Shown here in pieces: positions 9,313 through 18,322 of a DNA stretch of 64,000 nucleotides; within the stretch, counting starts at the first letter, position 1, and the number at the start of each line of letters is the position of its first letter. The notes below the pieces were generated by a model. The model worked only from the letters and a program-made list of their open reading frames with translations, ran no database searches and had not been told where the DNA came from. Source of the DNA: Chloroflexota bacterium (lineage in GTDB: Bacteria > Chloroflexota > Dehalococcoidia > Lucifugimonadales > Australimonadaceae); NCBI GenBank assembly GCA_009838965.1, contig VXQP01000081.1, forward strand, positions 72,014-136,013, given 5' to 3'. The position numbers and the translations under genes were made by a program.

Positions 9313-10042
9313 AGCGGACTGGCGCGATGGAAGCGCGAGGTCCGCTGCGGCGGAGTCGTTAGTGCTGTCCATCCTGCTGCTGCTCGCCGCCTACGTGTCT
9401 TGGGACATGGGCTTCGTTCTGAACGTGCGCGTGACCTCATGGGTGGAGAGGGCGGATGAGTTGGTGTTTCACTTCGTCCCCTGGCAACCCGTTCTGGCAG
9501 TAGGAGCGGGCCTCGCGGCGTATTGGGCGCTTCAGGCCTTGGGCCGCCACCGCCTCGCATTCTGGCTGATGGCGCTTGCGGTTGCCGTGCCTCACGTCCT
9601 GCCAGCCTGGTCCCACAACCGCATCGGATGGCATGAGCTACTGGAGTTCCAGGAAGGGCTCGTAGATGAGCGCTCCGTCTACGGGGACATGACACTCTTT
9701 GTCGTGTGCCTGGTCGGACTCGTTGCGCTGCACCGCCTCATCGGGATCAAGCGGCTGGAACGCCTGATGCGGTTGCAAGGGGTGGGCCCACTGGAGAGGC
9801 GCTCTATCATTACGTACGAGAACCTCATGCTCATTGGACTGATCGTAGCCGGGCTGCTGGTGGCTGGCCTGATGGTAATGGTTGCAGCAGTGTTGGAGAG
9901 GTACGACGGAGTATTGGGTGGGTCGTCCCTGGCCATAGCGATAGTCGGAGGAGGAGCGGCCCTCCTTTTCGCTCTCACACTCCTGCTCTGGTTCGGAGGC
10001 CGACGGGACGCTGACGAGGAAGGCTCGTCTGGCATAGCCTAG
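9293..10042 (+). CDS. Four-helix membrane protein, unknown
   Basis: About 249 residues with clear hydrophobic segments near residues 20-40, 60-100, 135-150 and 175-235 and a short charged C-terminus. The ORF track start at 9224 runs deep into DUF58; ATG 9293 (MSKPIGRADWRDG) gives a compact cytoplasmic N-terminus before the first helix. It is the last gene of the MoxR operon. Its TAG stop shares bases with the stop of the convergent lipoprotein gene (CTAG, 10039-10042). No family was recognised. Confidence 0.75.
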   Translation: MSKPIGRADWRDGSARSAAAESLVLSILLLLAAYVSWDMGFVLNVRVTSWVERADELVFHFVPWQPVLAVGAGLAAYWALQALGRHRLAFWLMALAVAVPHVLPAWSHNRIGWHELLEFQEGLVDERSVYGDMTLFVVCLVGLVALHRLIGIKRLERLMRLQGVGPLERRSIITYENLMLIGLIVAGLLVAGLMVMVAAVLERYDGVLGGSSLAIAIVGGGAALLFALTLLLWFGGRRDADEEGSSGIA

Positions 10043-11094
10043 GACGTAGGCGGAACGCCGGCTTCGAGTAAATCGTCGAACCGTTGTGGGTCCTGCCTGG
10101 CAGCCTCGTAGAGGGCCATCACCGATGCGGCCTCCGCGTCGTCAAGGCCGTCAACGAACCAGGCCTGAGTGACCAGTCGGTCGAATTGGTCGACGGTGCC
10201 ACGGTTTCTCGCCAGTATCGCCAGCGAGGTCAGGATCTGACGGCCGGCGTCGACGTTGCGCTCCGCGAACGTGGCGGCCGTCAACGCCGCTTCCATGCTG
10301 CGGTCTGCGATATGGACCCAGTTCTGTGCCATTCGACCATCGCCGAGCACGCTCCCTGCAATCCGGGGAAGGTCCTGTAGTACCGGCACTAGAGCGGGGT
10401 TGTCGTCAGCGGCGCCAGCTATGAGGACGAGCACCTCGAGATGCGCCTCCCGCAGGTCGATTTGGTTTGGGTTGGCTGTGAGCCAGTAGCGGCCCTGAAC
10501 GACGCGTGCATGGGGGTCGGCATAGACACGGTCCCTCGCGTACCAGAGCATCCGTATCTCATCGACACGGATGCCGTCGTTGACCCATGGGACTAGGGCA
10601 ACCGCGTCGCCGAGATGGCGGTCCTTGACCCACGTCTTGACCAGCGCCGTAACCGCCTCGGCGTGCCATTCGTCCGGCGGGTCGGCGAACCATGGCACGA
10701 GTTGTGATAGCCGGTCGAAGGCTTGCTTCTCCCTGGACGTGGGCGTGGGCGTTGGGCTGGGCGTTGGAGTGAGACGCGGCGTGGGCGTAGGTGTTGGCCC
10801 GGGAGTCGGTGTGAAGGTGGGAATAGGAGTGGGCGTTGCCACAGGGATGGATGTTGGAGTGAGCGCGGGAGTGGGCGGCGGTATCAGCAGAGGAGACTGT
10901 CCAAAGATGCGCTGGTAGTCGTCCGAACGGGACGACGACTCCTCAGCGGTTGCGGTGGCCTCCACGGTCGCAGTGGCCCCAACCGCAGCGGTGGCCCCTG
11001 CATCCGGGTCGGGTGTAGGGGTCTCTGGATCAGACCTGCACGCGGCGAGCGCGAGTGCAAGGAGCACTAGAGCAAGCAGGGCGAGCGTTCGCAA
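10039..11094 (-). CDS. Lipoprotein with Pro-Thr linker, unknown function
   Basis: A secreted lipoprotein of about 351 residues. The signal peptide runs MRTLALLALVLLALALAAC with lipobox LAAC. The chosen TTG start at 11094 lies eight bases after GGAGG; the ORF-track start (TTG 11121) adds nine residues without a comparable site. After an Ala/Thr-rich stretch comes a Pro-Thr repeat linker (PTPTPTPRLTPTPSPTPTP). A helical domain of about 240 residues follows, which I do not recognise. It lies directly downstream of the aldolase gene on the same strand. The PT linker is typical of surface-displayed domains in Chloroflexota. Confidence 0.8.
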   Translation of the reverse strand: MRTLALLALVLLALALAACRSDPETPTPDPDAGATAAVGATATVEATATAEESSSRSDDYQRIFGQSPLLIPPPTPALTPTSIPVATPTPIPTFTPTPGPTPTPTPRLTPTPSPTPTPTSREKQAFDRLSQLVPWFADPPDEWHAEAVTALVKTWVKDRHLGDAVALVPWVNDGIRVDEIRMLWYARDRVYADPHARVVQGRYWLTANPNQIDLREAHLEVLVLIAGAADDNPALVPVLQDLPRIAGSVLGDGRMAQNWVHIADRSMEAALTAATFAERNVDAGRQILTSLAILARNRGTVDQFDRLVTQAWFVDGLDDAEAASVMALYEAARQDPQRFDDLLEAGVPPTS

Positions 11095-11117
11095 GCGAGT
11101 AGCCTCCAAACCGATCC

Positions 11118-11885
11118 TCAAAGGTCCGCGTTGACGTTCCTGAGGAAATCCTCTGCGCCGATGCGGAGCAGGCTCCAGGCAGAGACGGTTACGAAGTTCG
11201 CGCCTTGTCTGATGAACTCGGCCACGCCGGCGGTGTCGGCCGGACTGTTGCCACCCACCCCAACGAACTTGCCGCCGGCCCGGATCCGGGGGATGACCTC
11301 GCTCATTACCCGGCGGACTTCGGCGGCGCCGGGGTTGCCTAGGCTCTGCCCCAGATCGGAAGGGGCCACATGGAGAACGTCGGCGCCGGCAACCTGAAGG
11401 ATATCGTCGAGGTTGTTCACGGCTTCGATGTCTTCGACCATCGGGATCACCAGCACTTGTGAGTTGATCCAGGCCGTGGCCTCGTTCCGGGAGACGCCGA
11501 TGCCGTAGTCATGGGCCCGGCCGATGGCCACTCCCCGGTAACCGTCGGGGTAGTAGCGAGCGGCACGAGCAACCGCCGCGGCCTGTTCTCCGGTGTTGAC
11601 GTGGGGGACGATTATCCCTTGGAGGCCGCGGTCGAGGAACCGGAGGATGGTCTGCTCGGAGTGGTCGGGGATGCGGGCGATGGGAGTGATGCCGAAGGAC
11701 TCGGCGGCGCGGACCATGTGCTCGACCTGGTCCAGGTCGGCTGGGCCGTGTTCGCAGTCGATCATGACGAAGTCGTACCCGAGAGCGCCGAGGATCTCCA
11801 CGGTGTCGGGAGCGTAACGGGTGACGATGCCCCCGAAGACGACTTTGCCTTCATGCAGTTTGGCCTTGGTGGTATTGGTGCGCAT
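11118..11885 (-). CDS. HpcH/HpaI family aldolase
   Basis: A 255-residue class II pyruvate aldolase of the HpcH/HpaI family. Such enzymes reversibly cleave 4-hydroxy-2-oxoacids to pyruvate (or oxaloacetate) and an aldehyde, using a divalent metal. Visible family signatures are GYDFVMIDCEHGP (residues about 36-48), GIIVPHVNT with the metal-region sequence, and the late VGGNSPADT. The length is usual. The gene starts seven bases after the upstream ThDP enzyme stop, so the two are an operon. The true aldehyde cannot be deduced. Confidence 0.9.
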   Translation of the reverse strand: MRTNTTKAKLHEGKVVFGGIVTRYAPDTVEILGALGYDFVMIDCEHGPADLDQVEHMVRAAESFGITPIARIPDHSEQTILRFLDRGLQGIIVPHVNTGEQAAAVARAARYYPDGYRGVAIGRAHDYGIGVSRNEATAWINSQVLVIPMVEDIEAVNNLDDILQVAGADVLHVAPSDLGQSLGNPGAAEVRRVMSEVIPRIRAGGKFVGVGGNSPADTAGVAEFIRQGANFVTVSAWSLLRIGAEDFLRNVNADL

Positions 11886-11892
11886 GAGGTTC

Positions 11893-13518
11893 CTAGCGGT
11901 TCAACGCCGTCTCAGCCGACGTGATGAACTCCAGCAGCGCCGCCTGGCCCTCCTCGGTGGCGCGGCGGGCGCGCAGGATCGCGGGGCCGACTTCCTCCGG
12001 GTCCTCGACGCGCTCCGCCCATCCGCCCAGCGAGCGGGCCAGATCGGCGTAGTTGCCGCCCACGTCCCGTGTGCCGTACTTCTCGTGGGAGCCGACGAGC
12101 CGCCTCGTCTCGATGGCCATCGTCGAGTTGTTCGACACCATCGTGATGATCGGAATGCCGTTGCGCACGGCGGTCTCGAAGTCGAGGCCCGTCATGCCGA
12201 ACGCGGCGTCGCCTATCCAGTTGATGCAGACCTTGTCCGGTTCGGCGAGTTTGGCGCCCATCGCGAAGCCGAGGCCCGTGCCGAGCGCATGGGACTTGCC
12301 CCAGCCGATGTAGCTGCGCGGACCTGCTGACCGGTAGAACGGGACCATCTGGTCGCGCGGGCTGCCGGAGTCGTGGGTGACGATGGCCTCGTCTGCCTGG
12401 ATGGTGCGGTTCAGCTCCCAGACGACCCGGTACGGGTTGATGGGCGCGTCCTGCGATTCGAGTTTGCCGCGCCACTGCTCGACCCACGCGCCGTACATCG
12501 ACGCGACCTCCGCCTCGACCGTGGACCGCCGGCCCGCGTTCGCCCCACCCATGTCGCTGACAGCGTCGATGAGCTGAAGCATGCCCGGCTTCGCGTCCGC
12601 CAGCAGGGGGTGAGCGGCGGCGTAGTTCCTGTTCAGGTCCGCCTCGTCGTTGGTGAGCTGGATGATCGTCCGGCCCTCGGGCAGGGGCAGGTTCATCTGG
12701 TGCTTGGCCAGGCTCGCTCCCACCGCGAGGATGACGTCGGCCCGGTCCAGGAAACTCCGCACCATGGGCGAGGTCGACGTCGAGGCCGTGCCGATGGAGA
12801 GCGGGTGGGTCTCGGGGAACGCGCTCTTGCCGAGGAGCGTCGCCGCGACGGGTGCTCCCAGCATCTCGGCCAGCTCGACGACCTCGTCTGTCGCTCCGGC
12901 CCAGAGGACGCCCTGTCCGGCCAGTATCACCGGCGCGTTGGCGTTGGCAAGGGCGCGGGCGGCGCGCTCCACGTCTTGCGGGTCTGCGAGGGTGCGCGTC
13001 GACGTGACCGGTTCATAGCCCGTCTCGCCGATGTCCAGTTCGGCGACGTCGGTCGGCAGTTCGACCATCACGGGGCCCGGCCTGCCGTTGCGCAGCCGGG
13101 AGAAGGCGCGCCGCATCGCGTCGTCGGTCTGCTCGGGGACGTTGATGGTCTCGAGCCACTTGGTCACGTTGCGGTAGCCGCGCTCCGCCGTGAAGTAGCG
13201 GGGCCAGCCCTTGCGGTCGCGTGGGTACCCCGATGGCAGCACGAGGAGCGGCGACGAGTCCGCATAGGCCGTCGTCACCCCGGCGAACGCGTTCTCCGCG
13301 CCCGGCCCCGCCTGCATCGCGAACACCCCGATCTTCGAGCCGTTGCTGGCGCGGCTGAGACCGTCTGCCATACCGAGGCCGACACGCTCCTGGCGGCACA
13401 CGATGGGCCTGATGCCGGCGTCGGCAACGGCGTCGATCAGATCGGTCGTGGGATAGCAGAAGAGGTACTCGACCCCCTCCCGCTTCAGGATCTCAGCCAT
13501 CGCTTCCAGAGCCTTCAT
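11893..13518 (-). CDS. Thiamine diphosphate-dependent enzyme (acetolactate synthase-like)
   Basis: A ThDP enzyme of about 541 residues with PYR, central and PP domains. The catalytic Glu that activates ThDP is present in CRQERVGLGMADG, and the ThDP-Mg motif is GDAAFGMTGLDFE...SNN near residues 430-465. The start is ATG 13518 (MKALEAMAEIL) after AAGGAG; the ORF-track extension to 13599 has no support. It is co-transcribed with the HpcH aldolase and divergent from glycerate kinase. That context suggests 2-oxoacid or glyoxylate chemistry, but classical glyoxylate carboligase lacks this Glu, so Gcl identity is doubtful. Acetolactate synthase, oxalyl-CoA decarboxylase and phosphonopyruvate decarboxylase-like roles remain open. 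Confidence 0.88.
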   Translation of the reverse strand: MKALEAMAEILKREGVEYLFCYPTTDLIDAVADAGIRPIVCRQERVGLGMADGLSRASNGSKIGVFAMQAGPGAENAFAGVTTAYADSSPLLVLPSGYPRDRKGWPRYFTAERGYRNVTKWLETINVPEQTDDAMRRAFSRLRNGRPGPVMVELPTDVAELDIGETGYEPVTSTRTLADPQDVERAARALANANAPVILAGQGVLWAGATDEVVELAEMLGAPVAATLLGKSAFPETHPLSIGTASTSTSPMVRSFLDRADVILAVGASLAKHQMNLPLPEGRTIIQLTNDEADLNRNYAAAHPLLADAKPGMLQLIDAVSDMGGANAGRRSTVEAEVASMYGAWVEQWRGKLESQDAPINPYRVVWELNRTIQADEAIVTHDSGSPRDQMVPFYRSAGPRSYIGWGKSHALGTGLGFAMGAKLAEPDKVCINWIGDAAFGMTGLDFETAVRNGIPIITMVSNNSTMAIETRRLVGSHEKYGTRDVGGNYADLARSLGGWAERVEDPEEVGPAILRARRATEEGQAALLEFITSAETALNR

Positions 13519-13631
13519 GGTCTTCTCCTTGCGTCCGACAGTGGGTCCGTCGCCCCGCATTGTAGCCGCCGCAGCATCTCCTCTCTCCTGTATCCTCACA
13601 GTCCGTTCGTGGGGAGTGAGGAAGGTAAGTG

Positions 13632-14786
13632 ATGAAGGTTGTCATCGCACCGCAGAGCTTCAAGGGAAGCATCTCAGCGCTCGATGCCGCCAGGGCTATG
13701 GAGGAAGGGGTGCTGCGGGTCGTACCGGACGCCGGGACTGTTCTCGTGCCGGTGGCGGATGGCGGCGACGGAACGCTCGAGACGCTTGTTGATGCAACCG
13801 GCGGGGAGATCCGTTCCACGACGGTGACAGGCCCCATCGGAAAGCCGGTCGCGGCGGAGTGGGGCGCGCTCGGCGATGGGCAGACCGCCGTGATCGAGAT
13901 GGCGCGTACCTCCGGTCTTGCAATGCTCTCGCTCGCTGAACGCGACCCACTGCGCGCAACCACGTACGGGCTCGGTGAGGTGCTCCGTGAGGCGCTCGAC
14001 GCCGGCTTTCGCAGCTTCATCGTGGGCATCGGCGGCAGCGCAACGAACGATGGCGGCGCGGGGATGGCTCAGGCCCTGGGCGTCCGGCTGCTGGATGAGA
14101 CCGGGAAAAACCTTCCATGGGGGGGAGCGGCGCTCGCTGACCTCCGGAGCATAGATATGTCGGGACTGGATGAACGAGCAATCGATGCTCGGTTTTCAGT
14201 GGCATGCGACGTATCGAACCCGCTCACCGGCCCCGAGGGCGCCTCGGCGGTATACGGCCCACAGAAGGGGGCCACACCCGAGCTGGTCCAGCAGTTGGAC
14301 GCTGCTCTGAAGAACTTTGCAAAGGTTGTTGAACGCGATACCGGAACGAGCATCGACGCCGTCCGCGGTTCGGGCGCTGCCGGCGGACTTGGCGGGGGGA
14401 TGATGGCATTCCTCGGAGGTTCACTGCGGGCGGGCGTGGACATCGTACTGGACCATGTCGGACTGGACGGAAAGCTGGAAGGGGCCGACCTGGTGATCAC
14501 CGGTGAAGGCCGGATCGATTTTCAGACCGTCTATAACAAGGCCCCCATCGGGGTTGCACGGCGAGCGAAACGAAGAGGTATCCCCGTGCTGGCCGTCTGC
14601 GGCTCTCTCGGCAAGGGGTTCGAAGACGTCCATGCGGAGGGTATCGATGCTGCTGTGTCCATCCTCACTGCTCCGATGACCCTGGATGAGGCGTCGGCTC
14701 GCGCCGGCGAGCTCATCGCGGATGCCGTAGCCGAGGTGATGCGGTCCATGAAGGCAGGAAGCACGGTCTTCGGGCAGGACGGTTAG
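13632..14786 (+). CDS. Glycerate kinase (GarK/GlxK type)
   Basis: A 384-residue glycerate kinase of family I, phosphorylating D-glycerate to 2-phosphoglycerate (GarK/GlxK activity). Family hallmarks are MKVVIAPQSFKGS at the N-terminus, VPVADGGDGTLE, GIGGSATNDGG and VITGEGRID. The ATG at 13632 is preferred to the overlapping GTG at 13629, being well placed after GAGGAAGG. It is transcribed away from the ThDP enzyme, with about 110 bases between the two starts for shared control. Together with the ThDP enzyme, aldolase and CitE-like lyase it fits disposal of C2/C3 acids into lower glycolysis. Confidence 0.94.
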   Translation: MKVVIAPQSFKGSISALDAARAMEEGVLRVVPDAGTVLVPVADGGDGTLETLVDATGGEIRSTTVTGPIGKPVAAEWGALGDGQTAVIEMARTSGLAMLSLAERDPLRATTYGLGEVLREALDAGFRSFIVGIGGSATNDGGAGMAQALGVRLLDETGKNLPWGGAALADLRSIDMSGLDERAIDARFSVACDVSNPLTGPEGASAVYGPQKGATPELVQQLDAALKNFAKVVERDTGTSIDAVRGSGAAGGLGGGMMAFLGGSLRAGVDIVLDHVGLDGKLEGADLVITGEGRIDFQTVYNKAPIGVARRAKRRGIPVLAVCGSLGKGFEDVHAEGIDAAVSILTAPMTLDEASARAGELIADAVAEVMRSMKAGSTVFGQDG

Positions 14787-14837
14787 CCTTCCACCGGCGG
14801 CGGGGCAGTAGAATCGCGGGGAGAGGAGCTGCGGAGC

Positions 14838-16058
14838 ATGGGACTTCACGCCAGGCAGTTCGACCCCGACGACCGTGGGCCGCTGGACGGTCTGCGTGTG
14901 CTCGACATGTCGCGGCTCGTGGCCGGGAACATGCTGACCCTCCAGCTCGCGGACTTCGGCGCCGAGGTGGTCAAGATCGAGGCGCTGCCGAACGGCGATC
15001 CGCTGCGAGCCTGGGGCGACAGCTCAGTGCAAACGCACTGGAAGACATACTGCCGCAACAAGAAGAGTGTGTCGGTCAACCTGCGCGAGGACGACGGGCG
15101 GGCGCTCGTGCGACGGCTGGCAAGGAACGCAGACGTGCTCGTCGAGAACTTCATCCCGGGCCGGTTGGAGGAGATGGGGCTGGCGCCGGAGGCCCTGCAC
15201 GGGGACAATTTCGGCCTCGTTGTTGTACGCGTCTCCGGATTCGGCCAGACCGGGCCATATCGGGAGCGGCCGGGGTTCGGCACGCTGGTGGAGGCGATGT
15301 CCGGGTTCGCGGACCGGAACGGCTTCCCCGACCGAGAGCCCGTCCTGCCCCCGATGGCGCTGGCGGACATGGCGGCGGGCCTGTACGGCGCGATGGCCGT
15401 GCTGATTGCGCTGCGCGAGCGCGAGGTGAAGGGCGGCGCAGGACAGGTGATTGACCTCTCGCTCCTTGAACCCGTCTTCTCCATCCTCGGCGCTGATGCC
15501 GCGGGCTACAAGGTCGATGGCAACATCAAGCAGCGCGTGGGCAGCGGCTCCAACACCGCGTCTCCCCGGAACGTCTACGCCACGAAGGACGGCAAGTGGG
15601 TGGCCCTGTCCGCGTCCATCCAGTCGATGGCGGAGCGCGTGTTCAGGTTGGTCGGCAGAGAGGACGCCATCGAGGACCCCCGTTTCCGCAACAACGCCCA
15701 GCGCGTGCGGCACCGCGACGAGGTCGACGCCATGATCGGCGGGTGGATGGCCGAGCGCGGACTCGACGAAGCGCTCGCAGCATTCAACGACGCGGGCGTG
15801 ACCGCCGGGCCCGTCTACGACATCTCCCAGTTCCTCGACGACCCCCACGTCATCGAGCGCGAGGTGGTGATCGACCTGCCCGACAACGACGTGGGGACGG
15901 TCCCGGCGCACAACATCGTGCCCCGGCTCTCGCGGACGCCGGGCACCTTCCGCTACCCCGCACCCAGGTTGGGGCAGCACAACGACGAGATCTTCGGCGG
16001 CGCGGGCGTCTCCGCCGGGGAGATGGCCGATCTTCGAGCGCGAGGTGTGATTGGATGA
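14838..16058 (+). CDS. Class III CoA-transferase (CaiB/BaiF family)
   Basis: A 406-residue family III CoA-transferase, which moves CoA between carboxylic acids through an aspartyl-CoA anhydride. The N-terminus (GLRVLDMSRLVAGNMLTLQLADFGAEVVKIE) and LVVVRVSGFGQTGPY are typical. The nucleophilic Asp region is MALADMAAGLYGA near residue 175. The start is ATG 14838 after GCGGAG. The stop overlaps the next start as ATGA. The partner is a CitE-like lyase, so a likely role is making the CoA thioester that the lyase cleaves, for example a malyl-, citramalyl- or related CoA. Confidence 0.93.
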   Translation: MGLHARQFDPDDRGPLDGLRVLDMSRLVAGNMLTLQLADFGAEVVKIEALPNGDPLRAWGDSSVQTHWKTYCRNKKSVSVNLREDDGRALVRRLARNADVLVENFIPGRLEEMGLAPEALHGDNFGLVVVRVSGFGQTGPYRERPGFGTLVEAMSGFADRNGFPDREPVLPPMALADMAAGLYGAMAVLIALREREVKGGAGQVIDLSLLEPVFSILGADAAGYKVDGNIKQRVGSGSNTASPRNVYATKDGKWVALSASIQSMAERVFRLVGREDAIEDPRFRNNAQRVRHRDEVDAMIGGWMAERGLDEALAAFNDAGVTAGPVYDISQFLDDPHVIEREVVIDLPDNDVGTVPAHNIVPRLSRTPGTFRYPAPRLGQHNDEIFGGAGVSAGEMADLRARGVIG

Positions 16059-16945
16059 CCGACGAACGAAAGCCCCCGGTGTGGCGGTCGCTGCTGTACG
16101 TGCCGGCGAACGTCGAACGCTATCTCGCCAGGGCCCACGAGCGGGGCGCCGACGGCATCATCCTCGATCTGGAGGACTCGGTCCCGCCCGGGGAGAAGGA
16201 GTCGGCGCGGGCGGGCGTACAGGCCGCTGCGGAGCGTGTCGGACAGGCGGGTGCGGACGTGCTCGTGCGCGTCAACCAGCCCCTGCGGCTCGCCGTGCCG
16301 GACATCGAGGCGTGCGTCTCCCCTGCTGTCCTCGCCCTTGTCCTACCGAAGGTCGCCGGTCCCGCCCACGTCAGGCTGCTCGACGAGATGGTGTCGGAGC
16401 TGGAAGCGGAGCGCGGGATGGCTATCGGGGCGACGGCGTTCCTGGCGATGGTCGAGACGCCGGAGGCCTTCTTCCAGATCAGCGAGATCGCGAAGGCGAG
16501 CCCGCGCATCGCGGCCATCACCATCGGCGCGGAGGACCTGGCGTCGTCGCTGGGGATGCAGCCGGACTCCGAGACGCTGCTTTACCCGAAGACGCAGTCC
16601 GTGTACGCGGCCAAGGCGGCGGGAGTGATGGCGCTGGGCATCTTCGGCACCGTGGCCGACTACCAGGACCTGGATGCCGTGCGCGAGGTGGCGCTCAAGG
16701 CAAGGCGGTTCGGGCTGGAAGGCGCGTCGTGCATCCACCCGAGCGTCGTGCCTGTACTCAATGAAGCGTTCAGCCCCGGTGAGGAAGAGGTCGCCCTCGC
16801 CAGGCGCATCATCGAGGCGAACGCCGAGGCGGAGAAGTCCGGCCGCGGCTCCTTCCAGCTCGACGGCAAGATGATCGACGTGCCGGTGGTGCAGCGCGCC
16901 CAGCGCCTCCTCGCACGCCACGAAGCCATCGCCGCGCGGGGATAG
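16055..16945 (+). CDS. CitE-like CoA-ester lyase (HpcH/HpaI/CitE superfamily)
   Basis: About 296 residues of the CitE/malyl-CoA lyase type, a TIM barrel that cleaves or forms beta-hydroxyacyl-CoA bonds with Mg2+. Visible are SLLYVPANVERYL, the acidic metal motif IILDLEDSVPPGEK, LPKV, AMVETPEAF (Glu metal ligand) and IGAEDLASSLG. The ORF track merges it with a long upstream frame from 15596. ATG 16055 is correct because it overlaps the CoA-transferase stop (ATGA) and starts the conserved fold. Candidate reactions are citramalyl-CoA or malyl-CoA lyase; the second would supply glyoxylate. Confidence 0.92.
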   Translation: MTDERKPPVWRSLLYVPANVERYLARAHERGADGIILDLEDSVPPGEKESARAGVQAAAERVGQAGADVLVRVNQPLRLAVPDIEACVSPAVLALVLPKVAGPAHVRLLDEMVSELEAERGMAIGATAFLAMVETPEAFFQISEIAKASPRIAAITIGAEDLASSLGMQPDSETLLYPKTQSVYAAKAAGVMALGIFGTVADYQDLDAVREVALKARRFGLEGASCIHPSVVPVLNEAFSPGEEEVALARRIIEANAEAEKSGRGSFQLDGKMIDVPVVQRAQRLLARHEAIAARG

Positions 16946-16952
16946 CGAGGCT

Positions 16953-18251
16953 ATGGCCGCTTCGACACGTCCGCTCGGCTGGGTGACTCGTGACGCCTGG
17001 CTGATGGTGAGCGCCCGGTTCCTGAGAACGTTCGCCCAGTCGCTCATAGCCGTCTTCTTCGGGATATATCTCATCGAACTGGGCTACAGCCTCGTGCAGA
17101 TGGGGTTGCTGGTCACCATCGGTTCGGTCGGCAGCGCCCTGTTCGCCACCCTGATCGTCTTCATCGGCGACACCCTCGGCAGACGCCGGTTGCTCATCGG
17201 GTTCACGGCGATGATGGCTCTCGCCGGGCTCGGCTACGCGTTCACGGAGCGGTACACGCTGCTGGCGTTCGTATCGTTCTTCGTAGGGAGCCTCGCCATC
17301 TCAGGAAGCGGGCCGAGAGGACCGGTGCAGCCGCTGGAGCAGGCGGCGCTTCCGGACACCACCACGGCCGAGCACCGCACGGACCTCTTCGCGCTGGCGG
17401 GCATGGGCGAGCGGGCCGCGCGGCTGGTGGGCACGATCGGGGCAGCCGCCCCCGCCGTACTCGTCCCGCTCCTTGGTGTGAACGAGATCACGGCCTTCAA
17501 GCTCATGTTCGTCGTCTACGCCGTGCTCATGCTGGTGTCCGGGGCCATGTACGGCCTGCTCTCGCCGGCGGTCGACTCAGGCGTGAGCGGGGGCGGATGG
17601 CGCAACCCTCTGCGGCTCGAGTCGCGGAGGACCATCTTTACCCTCGCCGCCGTCGTGTCGGTGGACGGCTTCGCGACGCGGTTCGTCTTCTTCAGCCTCG
17701 TGGGGGCGTGGTTCTACCGTGAGTACGGATTCGATGTCAGTGAGGTTGCCTACGTGCTCGCCGGATCGACGGCGCTGAACATGGTTTCGCTCTGGGTTGC
17801 TGCGCGCCTGGCGAACCGGATCGGCCTGCTGAATACGGTCATCTACACCCATATCCCGGCGGTGGCGGCCACGATCGCCATCCCCTTCGTCCCCACGGCC
17901 TGGCTGGCGGTCGTCCTCTGGTATGTGCGGGCGTTCTTCGGGCAGATGGACGTCCCCGCCCGGCAGTCGTACATGATGGCGATCGTGAACCGGGACGAGC
18001 GCGTCGCCATGGCCAGCATCACCAACGTGAGCCAGGCGGCCGTCGGCGCGGCCACGCCGTCGCTCGCGACCGTCCTGTGGCAGGCTGTCTCGGCGAGCGC
18101 GCCGTTCGTCGCCTCGGGCGCCCTCAAGACCGTCTACCTCGTCGGCCTCTACATGGCGTTCAAGGACGTCCATCCGCCGGAGGAGCAGGAGCGCGCCGAG
18201 CGGAAGCGGCTGGAACGCGAGGCGCGACGCACAGGGTCGGCGGACGCCTGA
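16953..18251 (+). CDS. MFS transporter
   Basis: A 432-residue major facilitator with about 12 hydrophobic segments and an intracellular motif A-like loop between helices 2 and 3 (GDTLGRRRLLIG). The cytoplasmic tail is rich in Arg and Glu (EEQERAERKRLEREARR). It starts seven bases after the lyase stop, so it belongs to the CoA-transferase/lyase operon and is a candidate importer of their acid substrate. The substrate cannot be read from the sequence, and a drug-efflux role is also possible. Confidence 0.9.
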   Translation: MAASTRPLGWVTRDAWLMVSARFLRTFAQSLIAVFFGIYLIELGYSLVQMGLLVTIGSVGSALFATLIVFIGDTLGRRRLLIGFTAMMALAGLGYAFTERYTLLAFVSFFVGSLAISGSGPRGPVQPLEQAALPDTTTAEHRTDLFALAGMGERAARLVGTIGAAAPAVLVPLLGVNEITAFKLMFVVYAVLMLVSGAMYGLLSPAVDSGVSGGGWRNPLRLESRRTIFTLAAVVSVDGFATRFVFFSLVGAWFYREYGFDVSEVAYVLAGSTALNMVSLWVAARLANRIGLLNTVIYTHIPAVAATIAIPFVPTAWLAVVLWYVRAFFGQMDVPARQSYMMAIVNRDERVAMASITNVSQAAVGAATPSLATVLWQAVSASAPFVASGALKTVYLVGLYMAFKDVHPPEEQERAERKRLEREARRTGSADA

Positions 18252-18322
18252 GGCTGAGATGGGCATTTGTGCCCTGTTCATGGTTGCGGTAGGCTCGCGC
18301 CATCTCGAATGGGAGGCGCGTC

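Noticed and set aside
10723-10918. Repeated GTGGGCGT units resembling a tandem repeat or CRISPR-like array
   Set aside because: This is the coding DNA for the Pro-Thr linker of the lipoprotein (PTPTP); no spacers.
11893-13518. Glyoxylate carboligase (gcl) beside glycerate kinase
   Set aside because: The catalytic Glu (RQER) is present, while Gcl has a hydrophobic residue there; kept as a general ThDP enzyme.
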